64,000 bases of DNA from contig CAWHXF010000028.1 of assembly GCA_963833195.1 (NCBI GenBank), positions 744,001 through 808,000 of the forward strand. Direction: 5' to 3'. This document shows positions 34,473 through 44,558 of this stretch, in pieces. A program made the position numbers and the translations under genes. Under the pieces are notes generated by a model. It was not told where the DNA came from, made no database searches, and worked only from the letters and a program-made list of their open reading frames with translations. Within the stretch, counting starts at the first letter, position 1, and each line of letters starts with the position of its first letter. Origin of the DNA: Granulosicoccus sp963833195. GTDB lineage: Bacteria > Pseudomonadota > Gammaproteobacteria > Granulosicoccales > Granulosicoccaceae.

Positions 34473-36182
34473 TCAGTCGAGCAGTCCCGGCAGCCAGGTG
34501 GCCAGCGGCGGGAAGAACCAGACCGAGCATAGCGCAAGCCCCTGCAGCGCCACGAAGGGCACGATGGCCCGGTACAGGGCCAGCGTCGACAGCGCATCGG
34601 ACGCCACCGAGCGGAAGTAGAAGAGCGCGAAGCCGAAGGGCGGCGTCAGGAAGGAGGTCTGCAGGTTCAGCGCGACGAGGATCGCGAACCACACCGGATC
34701 GATGCCGGCCGCGAACAACGTCGGCCCGACGATGGGCACGACGATGAAGATGATCTCGACGAACTCCAGCACGAAGCCGAGCGCGAAGATCATGAGCATG
34801 ACCGCGACCAGCAGTCCGAGCTCGCCTCCGGGCAGCCCCGAGAGCAACGCCGCCACCTCCTCGTCCCCGCCGAAGCCGCGGAACACGAGCGAGAGCATCG
34901 ATGCGCCCGCGACGATGCCGAACACCATCGCGGTGACGTGCACGGTCTCCACCAGCACGGGGCGGATCGTGCCGCGCCGCCACAGCGTCGCGACCGCGAC
35001 CGCGAGCCCGGCGACCAAGATGCCGGCGAGCGCGACGCCCACGATGTCGGGCGCGACGTCCGCCCCGGGCACGGACGCCCCCCGCAACGAAGGCACGCTC
35101 TTGCGCAGCACGAGCAGCAGCGCCGCGGCGGTCGCCAGCCCGGCGGCGACGCGCACCGCGCGGCCGCCGCCGAGCGTTCCGGGCCCTTCCGCCGGCGCGT
35201 TCGCGGCCGCGAGCAGCAGCGCACCCGCCGCCCCCACGGCCGCCGCCTCGGTCGGCGTGGCCACGCCCGCGAGGATCGAGCCCAGGACCGAGCAGATGAG
35301 CAGCAGCGGCGGCACGAACGCGGTCAGCACCGTGCGCGCGCGCAGGGGGCCGTCGAGCTCGTCGGCGATCTCCGCTACGCCTTCGGGAATGGCGACGCGC
35401 ATGGCTCCTCCGGGCGACACCATGGAGATCGGTGCGCCCGCCCCGCCGTCGGCGCCGCTCGGCACGAGCGGGTCGTCGATCGGTGGTCCGGACGCCTCCA
35501 CCGGCGCATCGCCGCGCAGCCGCCACACCGCCCATCCCGCGTAGAGCGCCACCAGCAGCAGCCCCGGCAGCAACGCTGCGGCGAAGAGATCCGCCACCGA
35601 CACCGGATCCGGCGCGAAGTCGCCGACCGAGTGCCGCGCCTCCATGTACACGTTCGACACCTGGTCCCCGAGCAGTATCAGCACGATCGAGGGCGGCACG
35701 ATCTGCCCGAGCGTGCCCGAGGCGCACACGAGGCCGCTCGCCATGGGCAGGGGCACGCCCGCGCGCGTCATGGCGGGCAGGCTGATGAGCGCCAGCATGA
35801 CGATGGTCGCGCCGATGATCCCGGTCGAGGCCGCCACCAGCGCGCTGACCCCCACCACCGCCAGCGCCAGGCCGCGGCGCGAGCCGCCGAGCAGCCGCGC
35901 CATGACGAGCAGCATGCGTTCGGCCGCGCGCGAGCGCTCGAGCAGCAGCCCCATCGTGACGAACAGCGGCACGGCGACGAGCAGCGTGTTGCTCGCCAGA
36001 CCGTAGAGCCGTTGCGGGTAGGCGCGCAGGAAGTCCGGGTCGAAGTGCCCGGTCAGGATGCCCGCGCCCGCCACGCCCAGCGGCACGCCCAGCAGCACGA
36101 GCATCACGGGCACGCCCGTCAGGATGCCCGCGAGCAGGAGCCCGAACAGCGCGATCAGCCAAGCGGGCTCCGCGCCGGTCAT
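34473..36182 (-). CDS. dctM: TRAP transporter large permease DctM
   Basis: A 569-residue large TRAP permease, somewhat longer than the usual 425-450 residues because of a cytoplasmic or periplasmic insert rich in Gly, Pro and Ala (about residues 225-280) and an extra helical pair near 315-400. Core features: Met-Gly-Leu-Leu-Leu-Glu-Arg-Ser after the second helix, Thr-Gly-Ile-Ile-Gly-Ala-Thr near residue 118, and Gly-Gln-Ile-Val-Pro-Pro-Ser near residue 158. Near the end Thr-Ser-Phe-Leu-Thr-Pro-Pro-Phe-Gly-Phe-Ala-Leu-Phe-Tyr is the second TRAP signature. Long DctM proteins of this kind occur in the 2-oxo/mannitol type TRAP systems. Start ATG 29 bases after dctQ. Confidence 0.85.
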   Translation of the reverse strand: MTGAEPAWLIALFGLLLAGILTGVPVMLVLLGVPLGVAGAGILTGHFDPDFLRAYPQRLYGLASNTLLVAVPLFVTMGLLLERSRAAERMLLVMARLLGGSRRGLALAVVGVSALVAASTGIIGATIVMLALISLPAMTRAGVPLPMASGLVCASGTLGQIVPPSIVLILLGDQVSNVYMEARHSVGDFAPDPVSVADLFAAALLPGLLLVALYAGWAVWRLRGDAPVEASGPPIDDPLVPSGADGGAGAPISMVSPGGAMRVAIPEGVAEIADELDGPLRARTVLTAFVPPLLLICSVLGSILAGVATPTEAAAVGAAGALLLAAANAPAEGPGTLGGGRAVRVAAGLATAAALLLVLRKSVPSLRGASVPGADVAPDIVGVALAGILVAGLAVAVATLWRRGTIRPVLVETVHVTAMVFGIVAGASMLSLVFRGFGGDEEVAALLSGLPGGELGLLVAVMLMIFALGFVLEFVEIIFIVVPIVGPTLFAAGIDPVWFAILVALNLQTSFLTPPFGFALFYFRSVASDALSTLALYRAIVPFVALQGLALCSVWFFPPLATWLPGLLD

Positions 36183-36211
36183 CGGTGCGTCATCGGTGCG
36201 TCATCGGCCGC

Positions 36212-36730
36212 TCACCGGGACGGCGCGCGCAACAGCAGCGCGAGCCCCTGCACGATCGTGAGGGCGCAGCTCAGCGGTATCAGGGTCTTGAGCAGGTAGA
36301 CGCCCGGCAAGCCCCCGGTCTCGCGCGCACCCTCGCGGATGGACCAGGAGAACGCCACGTCCGGCCAGGCGTACCAGGCCGTGAGCGCGAACGCCGGTAC
36401 GAGCAGCAGCAGCGTGCCGGCGACATCGGACGCGCGCCGCGCACGCGGCCCCTGGCGCTCGCGGAACACGTCCACGCGTACGTGGCGGTCGGCGGCCAGC
36501 GCCACGGGCAGCCCGAGCAGCACCAGGGCGGTGAAGGCGTAGGCCGCCAGGTCCTGGAGCTGCAACCGCCCGGTGTCGAAGCCGTAGCGCAGCAGCACGA
36601 CGGCGAGCTCCAGCACCAGCAGCAGCGCCGCGAGCGCGGCGCAGACGGCCCGCGTCAGCCCGTCGAGGCCGCGAGCCAGGCGAGACAGCGGATCGCTCGC
36701 GCGATCGGGTCGGGGTTCCATTACCGCCAT
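36212..36730 (-). CDS. dctQ: TRAP transporter small permease DctQ
   Basis: A protein of about 172 residues with four hydrophobic segments in the DctQ arrangement. After the second helix Arg-Leu-Gln-Leu-Gln-Asp-Leu-Ala-Ala-Tyr-Ala-Phe carries the family Glu/Asp position, and Ala-Asp-Arg-His-Val-Arg-Val-Asp-Val-Phe is the usual His-Val-Arg-Val-Asp loop. Starts at 36730 or 36721 (both ATG) fit; an ATG at 36766 would add 12 residues and reaches into the upstream region shared with the divergent gene. With DctM and DctP downstream this completes a TRAP system. Confidence 0.82.
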   Translation of the reverse strand: MAVMEPRPDRASDPLSRLARGLDGLTRAVCAALAALLLVLELAVVLLRYGFDTGRLQLQDLAAYAFTALVLLGLPVALAADRHVRVDVFRERQGPRARRASDVAGTLLLLVPAFALTAWYAWPDVAFSWSIREGARETGGLPGVYLLKTLIPLSCALTIVQGLALLLRAPSR

Positions 36731-36787
36731 TGCGTGACTGTAGTCGGGATACGTTGCCGGCTTCACGGCGCGCGCCGCGCGCCTCCA

Positions 36788-36793
36788 TATACT
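36788..36793 (+). promoter_or_regulatory. Possible -10 element (TATACT)
   Basis: CCATATACT sits 30 bases before the ATG of the Ig-like membrane gene at 36823. The same CCATATACT string occurs about 60 bases before the M16 protease gene (40916-40924). In this GC-rich background the repeated TATACT is a likely -10 box, but I cannot assign a matching -35 at standard spacing in either case. Confidence 0.3.
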
Positions 36794-36822
36794 CGATCCG
36801 GTTGCCGATCACCCGAGTTTCG

Positions 36823-37535
36823 ATGCCCGCCATGCGCAGACCCCTTTGCCTGTTGCTCGCCGCCGCGCTGGCGGGACCCGGCAACGTCGCGGCGCAGGCG
36901 CTCGCGCCGGGTCTGGCCACCTCGGCCGACGTCGAACCGCCCGTCATCGAGCTCGAGGCCCTGAACGAGGCCGCCGCGGGCGGCTCCCAGGTGTTCACGG
37001 CGCAGGTGGTGGACGACCGGGGACTTCGCGACGTGCTGCTGTATCACCGCCGCACGGGCCGGCAGCCGTACACGCCCGTCGCCATGACGCCGGTCGGGGA
37101 CACCGCCTTCCACTCGGTCACGCTCGAGACCGACCCGGCCGACCTGCGCGCCATCGAGTACTACGTGCAGGCGCGCGATCTCGGCGGCAACCGGGCCATC
37201 GCGGGCTTCGCGTTCGACCCGTTCGTGCGCCGGCTCGAGCCCGCCGCGCCGGAGGCCGGTGTTCCCGCAACGCTCGCACTCGGCACCGTGCCGGTGACGC
37301 GCGTGCCGAGCGATGCACGCATCGGCACGCCGGCGCCGTCACCCGCGCCGTCACCCGCGCCGTCGGACGTCGCGACGGGCGGCGGCATCAACTGGTGGTA
37401 CGTGGCGCTCGGCGCGGTCGCCGCAGGCACGCTCGCCGCGGCGGCGGCGGGCGGTGACGCCGGCGCGGACGACTCGGGCACGGTGCCCGTCGGCGATACC
37501 GTCCCGCTGACCATCAACCTGGGAGAGCCCGCCCG

Positions 37536-37539
<4 letters not shown>
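36823..37539 (+). CDS. Ig-like periplasmic protein with C-terminal membrane anchor
   Basis: A 238-residue protein with a signal peptide (about residues 1-25), a soluble domain of about 120 residues, a short Ala-Pro-Ser-Pro repeat linker and one hydrophobic segment near residues 195-215 followed by an acidic tail. The soluble part begins Val-Glu-Pro-Pro-Val-Ile-Glu-Leu and has the strands Val-Val-Asp-Asp-Arg-Gly-Leu-Arg-Asp-Val-Leu-Leu-Tyr and Ile-Glu-Tyr-Tyr-Val-Gln-Ala-Arg-Asp, a beta-sandwich pattern seen in Ig-like envelope modules. Its ATG may also be read from 36832. The stop overlaps the ATG of the acidic lipoprotein by four bases, so the two are cotranslated and may interact. No known function. 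Confidence 0.6.
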
Positions 37540-39005
<1,466 letters not shown>

Positions 39006-39012
39006 TCGAGCG

Positions 39013-40779
39013 CTACAGCTCGTCGATGCTCGCCGTCGTCAGCAGCGTGCGAATGCGCCTGAGCCGCCGGCTGTCGGCGAGCAGCAGCGCGTCCATGCCG
39101 TTCGCGTCGCGCACGCGGGGGTCGGCGCCCGCACGGATCAGCAGGTCCACCGTGCGGCTGTCGTCGCGCGACACGGCCGCGAGCAGCGCGGTGCGCCCGA
39201 GCCGGTCCTGCGCGTCGAGCGCGGCGCCGTGCGCGAGCAGGTGCTCGACGAGGTGCGCGTAGCCCTTCTTGGCCGCCTCGACCAGCACCGTGGAACCGTC
39301 CTCGGTCCGAGCGGCCACGTCGGCACCGGCATCGATCAGGAGCTTCGCGACGACGGGCTGCTCGAGTCCGATGGCGAGCGACAGCGGCGTCTCGCCATCC
39401 GCGTCGCGCCGGTCGACGTCGGCGCCCGCGGCGACCAGCGCCCCGACGAGCGGCACGAGGCTTCGCTGCGGCGCGCCGCGAATCGCGTCCAGCAGCGCCT
39501 CCACGGGCAGCTTGCCCTGCACGTCGCGCTCGCGCACGAACAGCGCCACGATGCCCGTGCAGCCCGCGGCCACCGCCCGGTCCAGGTGCGAGACGTCCTC
39601 GAAGGTCTCGAACACGTCCAGATCCGGGTCGTCGCCGAGCATCGCCTCGGCCTGGCGACGGTCGCAGGTGCGCACGGCGGCCGCGAAGCGCGCGGCGCGC
39701 GCGAGCCGGTAGCTCGCCTTGTCCGCCAAGTGGTTCGTCAGCGCCGTGCGGCACTCGGGCTTGCGGATCAGGCCCGCCATCGGTTCGCCGTCGACGAGCT
39801 CGGGAGTCTCCAGATCCCCCTCCTCGGAGAACAGCGAGGCCAGCCGCTTCACGTGGCAGTCGTTGGCCGCGGTGCGCAGCTCCCCGTAGAGCCCCTCGAG
39901 CCGCGCGCGGCGCTGCTCGAGCGTGGGACCCGCGGTGCCCGGACGCTCGGTGCCGCCCGCGAAGCGCGGGTTGTAGCGCGCCGCCACCAGAAGCGTGTAG
40001 CGCTGGCCGCCGAGGCGCGCGTCGGTCTCCTCGGCGTGCTGCATGGCGTTCATGCCGCGATAGTCGGCGACGGTGACCGAGGCGCCGCGCGCCATCAGCA
40101 GCCCCGCGATCTCCGCGCGGTCCGCCGCGATGGCCACCATCAGCGGGGTGCGCCGCTCGGCGTTCAGCGCGGTGTTGTCGACGGCCGCGCCGGCGTCGAG
40201 CAGCGCCTCGACGATGGCCGCGGTGCCGGCCTTCGCCGCGAGCATCAGCGGCGTGTTGCCGTGCACCACCCGATCGACGTCGGCGCCCTCGTCGAGCTGC
40301 GCGTGCACCTCGGGCAGATCCCGGTTGGCGATCGCGTTCATGAGCCGGCTCTCGGACGTCGCCGGCAGCCAGCTGCAGGACTGCTCCAGGCGCTCGAGCA
40401 CACCGGGATCGATGGAGTCGCTCGTGCAACGCCACGTGAGCAGGCCCGTCACGCCGCTGACGGCCGGCGTGAAGGTCATGGACCTGGCGCCGATGACGTC
40501 GTCGAAGTCGACGACCAGTACGCCCCCGCGGTTCACCGCGATGCGCTTGACCGCGGTGCCGTAGAGCCTGCGCGGCGGCGGCAACCCGGCGGCCGCGTTG
40601 TCGTTGGGCATGCGCCCGGTCTGCACGTAGCGGTCGCCGACGCGCAGCTTCGGCTGCGCGGTCAGGGCGAAGGCCTCCGCGTAGAGCGACGCCTGCACGT
40701 AGAGATTCCGGCTGTGCCACGAGTGCAGGGCGCCGGCTCCGGCGCCGAGCATCGCGAGCAGTATGATCAGCAGTCTCAC
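39013..40779 (-). CDS. Pilin-like domain fused to ankyrin repeats
   Basis: A 588-residue protein from the GTG at 40779, preceded by a GGAGAG site. Residues 2-19 are one hydrophobic helix. Residues 25-137 align with the C-terminal two thirds of a type IV major pilin: a helix (Tyr-Val-Gln-Ala-Ser...), the hallmark Asn-Ala-Ala-Ala-Gly-Leu-Pro at 61-67, Val-Lys-Arg-Ile-Ala-Val, Phe-Thr-Pro-Ala-Val-Ser-Gly, Leu-Thr-Trp-Arg-Cys with Cys118, and Cys135, the two Cys of the pilin D-loop. No prepilin-peptidase Gly-Phe-Thr-Leu-Ile-Glu motif is present. Ankyrin units occupy about 145-260 and 426-588 (Gly-x-Thr-Pro-Leu-x-Leu-Ala-x, Ala-Gly-Ala-Asp-Val), with a Cys-poor spacer between. Probably an inner-membrane protein with a periplasmic pilin-like head and ankyrin tail. 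It ends 7 bases from the convergent acidic lipoprotein. Unusual architecture; role unknown. Confidence 0.7.
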   Translation of the reverse strand: MRLLIILLAMLGAGAGALHSWHSRNLYVQASLYAEAFALTAQPKLRVGDRYVQTGRMPNDNAAAGLPPPRRLYGTAVKRIAVNRGGVLVVDFDDVIGARSMTFTPAVSGVTGLLTWRCTSDSIDPGVLERLEQSCSWLPATSESRLMNAIANRDLPEVHAQLDEGADVDRVVHGNTPLMLAAKAGTAAIVEALLDAGAAVDNTALNAERRTPLMVAIAADRAEIAGLLMARGASVTVADYRGMNAMQHAEETDARLGGQRYTLLVAARYNPRFAGGTERPGTAGPTLEQRRARLEGLYGELRTAANDCHVKRLASLFSEEGDLETPELVDGEPMAGLIRKPECRTALTNHLADKASYRLARAARFAAAVRTCDRRQAEAMLGDDPDLDVFETFEDVSHLDRAVAAGCTGIVALFVRERDVQGKLPVEALLDAIRGAPQRSLVPLVGALVAAGADVDRRDADGETPLSLAIGLEQPVVAKLLIDAGADVAARTEDGSTVLVEAAKKGYAHLVEHLLAHGAALDAQDRLGRTALLAAVSRDDSRTVDLLIRAGADPRVRDANGMDALLLADSRRLRRIRTLLTTASIDEL

Positions 40780-40918
40780 GGCCTCTCCGGGGCGATGACG
40801 GTCCGGGCGCAGAACCCTTGCCACGGACGCCTCGTATCGGCCAGCGACGCGCGCCCTTGACGGGCGTCGTCGGCACTTCGGTTCCGCACCGTCGCGCGGA
40901 AGCTCGCCGCGGCGCCCA

Positions 40919-40924
40919 TATACT
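40919..40924 (+). promoter_or_regulatory. Possible -10 element of the M16 protease gene
   Basis: TATACT lies 57 bases before the ATG of the protease, in the 200-base region shared with the divergent pilin-ankyrin gene. A convincing -35 at 17 bases is not seen. Compare the identical CCATATACT before the gene at 36823. Confidence 0.25.
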
Positions 40925-40980
40925 GCCACCCGTCAAGCCGCCGTCGCCGGTGGCCCCTCATCCACTCAGCCGACCGCCGC

Positions 40981-43920
40981 ATGAACAAGCCGCTCTGCCA
41001 TCCCTCGTTCGAACACCTGCGCTCGGCCCACGTCGGCTCGCTCGACATCGAGCTGCACGAGTTCCGCCACCCGGCCACCGGCGCGATGCACTACCACATC
41101 GCCGCCGACAACCCGGAGAACGTGTTCCTCGTGGGCCTGCGCACGGTGCCCGAGGACTCCACGGGCGTCGCGCACATCCTCGAGCACACCGTGCTGTGCG
41201 GCAGCGAGCGCTACCCGGTGCGCGACCCGTTCTTCATGATGATCAGGCGATCCCTGAACACGTTCATGAACGCGTTCACCTCCTCCGACTGGACGGCCTA
41301 CCCGTTCGCCACGCAGAACCGGAAGGACTACTTCAACCTGCTCGACGTCTACCTGGACGCGGTGTTCTTCTCGCGCCTGGACGAGCTCGATTTCATGCAG
41401 GAAGGCCACCGCGTCGAGTTCGACAAGGCGGACGACCCGGCCACCGACCTCGTCTACAAGGGCGTGGTCTTCAACGAGATGAAGGGCGCAATGAGCTCCC
41501 CGACCTCGCTGCTGTGGCAGACCCTGTCGAAGCACCTGTTCGCCGACAACACCTACCACTACAACAGCGGCGGCGACCCCGAGGTGATCCCCGAGCTGAC
41601 CTGGCGGCAGCTGCGCGAGTTCTACGACACGCACTACCACCCCTCGAACGCGGTCTTCATGACCTACGGCGACCTCGAGCCCGCGGAGCTGCAGGAGCGC
41701 TTCCAGGAGCGCGTGCTGTCGCGCTTCGAGGCGCTCGACCGGACCATCGCCGTGAAGCCCGCCCTGCGCTACCACGCGCCCGTGCGCGTCGAGGAGGCCT
41801 ACGCGGTCAGCGACGAGGACCTGGAGGGCAAGACCCACGTGGTCGTCGGCTGGCTGCTCGGCGAGAGCGTGAACCTCGACGAGCGGCTGCGCGCGCACCT
41901 GCTGTCCTCGGTGCTGCTCGACAACAGCGCCTCGCCGCTCATGCACGCGCTCGAGAAGTCCGACCTCGGCAGCTCCCCCTCGCCGCTGTGCGGGCTAGAG
42001 GACGGCTCGCTCGAGATGGTGTTCGTCTGCGGCATGGAGGGCTCGGAGCGCGAACGCGCCGAGGACGTCGAGGCGATGATCGTCTCGACGCTCGAGCGCG
42101 TGGTCGCCGACGGCGTGCCGCCGGAGCGCATCGAATCGGTGCTGCACCAGCTCGAGCTGTCGCAGCGCGAGATCCGCGGCGACGGCATGCCCTTCGGGCT
42201 GCAGCTCGTGCTCTCGGGGCTGTCCACCGCCATGCAGCGCGGCGACACGCTCGCGGCCATCGACCTGGACCCCGCGCTCGAGCGGCTGCGCAAGGATGCG
42301 GCCGAGCCGGACTTCGTGCAGCGCCTGGTGCGCGAGCTCCTGCTCGACAACCCGCACCGCGTGACGCTCACGCTGCGGCCCGATCCGAAGGTGAGCGAGC
42401 GCAGGAACGCCGCCGAGAAGGCGCGCCTGCGCCGCCTGCAGGGCTCGCTGGACGACGGTGCCAAGGCGACCATCGTCGAGCGCGCCGCGGCGCTGGCGGA
42501 GCGCCAGGCCGCCGAGGACGACCCCGAGATCCTGCCCAAGGTCACGCGCGAGGACGTGCCCGAGACGCTGCACGTGCCCGAGGCCAGCGAGGCGACGATC
42601 GCTGGCCGTCCCGCCGCGCTGTACGCGGCGGGCACGAACGGGCTCGTCTACGAGCACGTGGCCGTGCGGGTGCCGGAGCTCGAGCCCGAGCTGCTGGAGC
42701 TCATGCCGCTGTACACGGGCTTTCTCAACGAGCTCGGCTCCGGCGGACGCGACTATCTCGAGACCCAGGTGCGGCTCGCGGCCGTCACCGGGGGCATCTC
42801 GGCGTACACGTTGAAGCGCGGCTCGATCGACGACGAACAGGACGTCGACTCCTGGCTGCTGCTGCGCGGCAAGGCGCTGCTGCGCAACGCCGACGCCCTG
42901 GCGGAGCTCATGCACGATTCGCTCGCGAGCGTGCGCTTCGATGAGCACGAGCGCATGCGCGAGCTCGTCGCCCAGTCGCGCGCGGCGCGCGAGCAGAGCG
43001 TCACGGGCAGCGGCCACGTGCTCGCGATGATGGCGGCGGCCAGCGGCATGAGCCCCGTCGGCAGGCTGTCGCACCGCCTGAACGGGCTCGAGGGCATCCG
43101 ATCGCTGAAGGCGCTCGACGACTCGTTCGGCGAAGGCGATACCGTGTCGGCCGAGCTGCGGGAGTTCGCCGAGCGGCTCGCGACGCTGCACGAGCGGTTG
43201 CAGGGCGCGCCGCGTCGCTTCATGGCGGTCGCCGAGCAGGCGGAGCTGGACACCGTGCGGGCGGGACTCGACGCACGCTTCGCGGACATGCCGGTCGACG
43301 AGGGCATCAGGCCGCTCACGCTTGCCCCCGTTCGCGAACGCGCGGGCCAGGTCTGGGTGGCCAACACCGAGATCAACTTCTGCGCGCGTGCCTATCCCAC
43401 CGTGCCGAGCGCGCACGAGGACGCCGCGGCGCTCGCCGTGCTCGGGCCGTTCATGCGCAACGGCTTCCTGCACCGGGCCATCCGCGAGACGGGCGGTGCG
43501 TACGGCGGCGGCGCGTCGCAGGACGCCGAGACGGCCTCGTTCCGCTTCTACTCGTACCGCGACCCGCGCACCGCCGAGACGCTGGCCGACTTCGAGCGCT
43601 CCATCGAGTGGCTGACGAACGACAAGCACGACGCGCGCGAGCTCGACGAGGCCGTGCTGAACGTGGTGTCCGGCATCGACAAGCCCGGCTCTCCCGCGGG
43701 CGAGGCGCGCAACGCCTGGCAGGCGGAGCTCTTCGGCCGTACCGCCGAGCGGCGTCGCGAGTTCCGGCGCCGCATCCTCGAGGTGTCGCTCGACGATCTG
43801 AAGCGAGTGGGCGAGACCTATCTCGCGAACGGCGAGCCGAGCACCGCCATCCTCACGAGCGAAGCCGGTGCGGACAGCGAGGCCGTGACCGCGCTCGGAC
43901 TGGAGCGCCGCACGCTCTAA
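40981..43920 (+). CDS. M16C zinc metalloprotease (presequence protease-like)
   Basis: A 979-residue protein of the M16C insulinase family. The inverted zinc motif HxxEH is HILEH at residues 65-69, and the downstream Glu ligand lies in Tyr-Lys-Gly-Val-Val-Phe-Asn-Glu-Met-Lys-Gly near residue 167. The C-terminal half repeats the fold without the zinc site, as usual, and ends in Pro-Ser-Thr-Ala-Ile-Leu-Thr. It resembles the organellar PreP/bacterial cytosolic oligopeptidases that degrade free peptides of 10-65 residues. No signal peptide, so cytoplasmic. It is monocistronic: a promoter-like TATACT lies upstream and a terminator follows directly. Confidence 0.88.
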   Translation: MNKPLCHPSFEHLRSAHVGSLDIELHEFRHPATGAMHYHIAADNPENVFLVGLRTVPEDSTGVAHILEHTVLCGSERYPVRDPFFMMIRRSLNTFMNAFTSSDWTAYPFATQNRKDYFNLLDVYLDAVFFSRLDELDFMQEGHRVEFDKADDPATDLVYKGVVFNEMKGAMSSPTSLLWQTLSKHLFADNTYHYNSGGDPEVIPELTWRQLREFYDTHYHPSNAVFMTYGDLEPAELQERFQERVLSRFEALDRTIAVKPALRYHAPVRVEEAYAVSDEDLEGKTHVVVGWLLGESVNLDERLRAHLLSSVLLDNSASPLMHALEKSDLGSSPSPLCGLEDGSLEMVFVCGMEGSERERAEDVEAMIVSTLERVVADGVPPERIESVLHQLELSQREIRGDGMPFGLQLVLSGLSTAMQRGDTLAAIDLDPALERLRKDAAEPDFVQRLVRELLLDNPHRVTLTLRPDPKVSERRNAAEKARLRRLQGSLDDGAKATIVERAAALAERQAAEDDPEILPKVTREDVPETLHVPEASEATIAGRPAALYAAGTNGLVYEHVAVRVPELEPELLELMPLYTGFLNELGSGGRDYLETQVRLAAVTGGISAYTLKRGSIDDEQDVDSWLLLRGKALLRNADALAELMHDSLASVRFDEHERMRELVAQSRAAREQSVTGSGHVLAMMAAASGMSPVGRLSHRLNGLEGIRSLKALDDSFGEGDTVSAELREFAERLATLHERLQGAPRRFMAVAEQAELDTVRAGLDARFADMPVDEGIRPLTLAPVRERAGQVWVANTEINFCARAYPTVPSAHEDAAALAVLGPFMRNGFLHRAIRETGGAYGGGASQDAETASFRFYSYRDPRTAETLADFERSIEWLTNDKHDARELDEAVLNVVSGIDKPGSPAGEARNAWQAELFGRTAERRREFRRRILEVSLDDLKRVGETYLANGEPSTAILTSEAGADSEAVTALGLERRTL

Positions 43921-43925
43921 CGGAA

Positions 43926-43949
43926 AAAGCCCCGCCGAGGCGGGGCTTT
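43926..43949. terminator. Bidirectional intrinsic terminator between the M16 protease and csrA
   Basis: A GC-rich stem GCCCCGCC/GGCGGGGC (43929-43936 with 43939-43946) flanked by AAA and TTT extensions. On the plus strand TTTCTT follows; on the minus strand five T residues follow. It starts 6 bases after the protease stop and 64 bases after the csrA stop on the other strand, so it can end both transcripts. Confidence 0.85.
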
Positions 43950-44013
43950 CTTCGTCCGGTGAAGCGTGGCGCTCCGGCGCCCGTCCGGCGGTCCCCGCGG
44001 GGACCGTCCAGCC

Positions 44014-44271
44014 TCAGACGTCCCTGCCTTCGCCGGGACCATCGTCCCCGGCCTCTGTCGACGCAGCCTCGTCGGCCTCCTGGCCGGGCTCGCGCGCGAC
44101 GGGATGCTCTCCCGACTGGATCTTCTTGTAGATCTCCTCGCGGTGCACGCTCACGTTGGGCGGCGCATCGATGCCGATGCGCACCTGCTTGCCCTTCACG
44201 CTCAGTATCGTGATCGTCACCTCGTCGCCGATGACGATCGACTCGTCGGTCCTCCTGCTCAGAATCAACAT
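44014..44271 (-). CDS. csrA: Carbon storage regulator CsrA with acidic C-terminal extension
   Basis: An 85-residue protein beginning Met-Leu-Ile-Leu-Ser-Arg-Arg, the universal CsrA N-terminus, with the RNA-binding Arg-Glu-Glu-Ile near residue 47 and Val-Lys-Gly-Lys-Gln-Val-Arg-Ile-Gly-Ile in the core. CsrA binds GGA motifs in mRNA leaders to control translation and stability, affecting carbon flux, motility and biofilm. A strong AAGGAGAG site precedes the ATG at 44271, so the longer frame to 44352 is not used. CsrA is usually 60-65 residues; here about 20 extra residues rich in Glu, Ala, Asp and Gly follow the core. No tRNA gene is adjacent. Confidence 0.92.
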   Translation of the reverse strand: MLILSRRTDESIVIGDEVTITILSVKGKQVRIGIDAPPNVSVHREEIYKKIQSGEHPVAREPGQEADEAASTEAGDDGPGEGRDV

Positions 44272-44558
44272 CCGAACACTCTCCTTTCGCTGTTTGTACC
44301 AACACAGTGGGGTCCCGAAGCACGTCCGTGGTACTCGGGTGAGGCAATGCAAGCCGAACAGGCTACCACCGTCGATCCGATCACGTCGGTGTCATAACGG
44401 CCCGTGAAACAAGGTCGATCCTGCGGTGACGGCCGAAGAGCCCATGCGTCTTGAACACGAGTGCGTCCACGCAACGCGACAGGCCTAAAGATTCGGAGTC
44501 GGCGCGCGATATGTGCAGCACGAGTTCGCTTCTGAACCCTGTCACCGAGAATCTTTGC

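Noticed and set aside
44272..44558. A tRNA or small RNA near csrA
   Set aside because: No cloverleaf or tRNA-like 3' end could be found by eye; csrA is often beside tRNA-Ser but not here.
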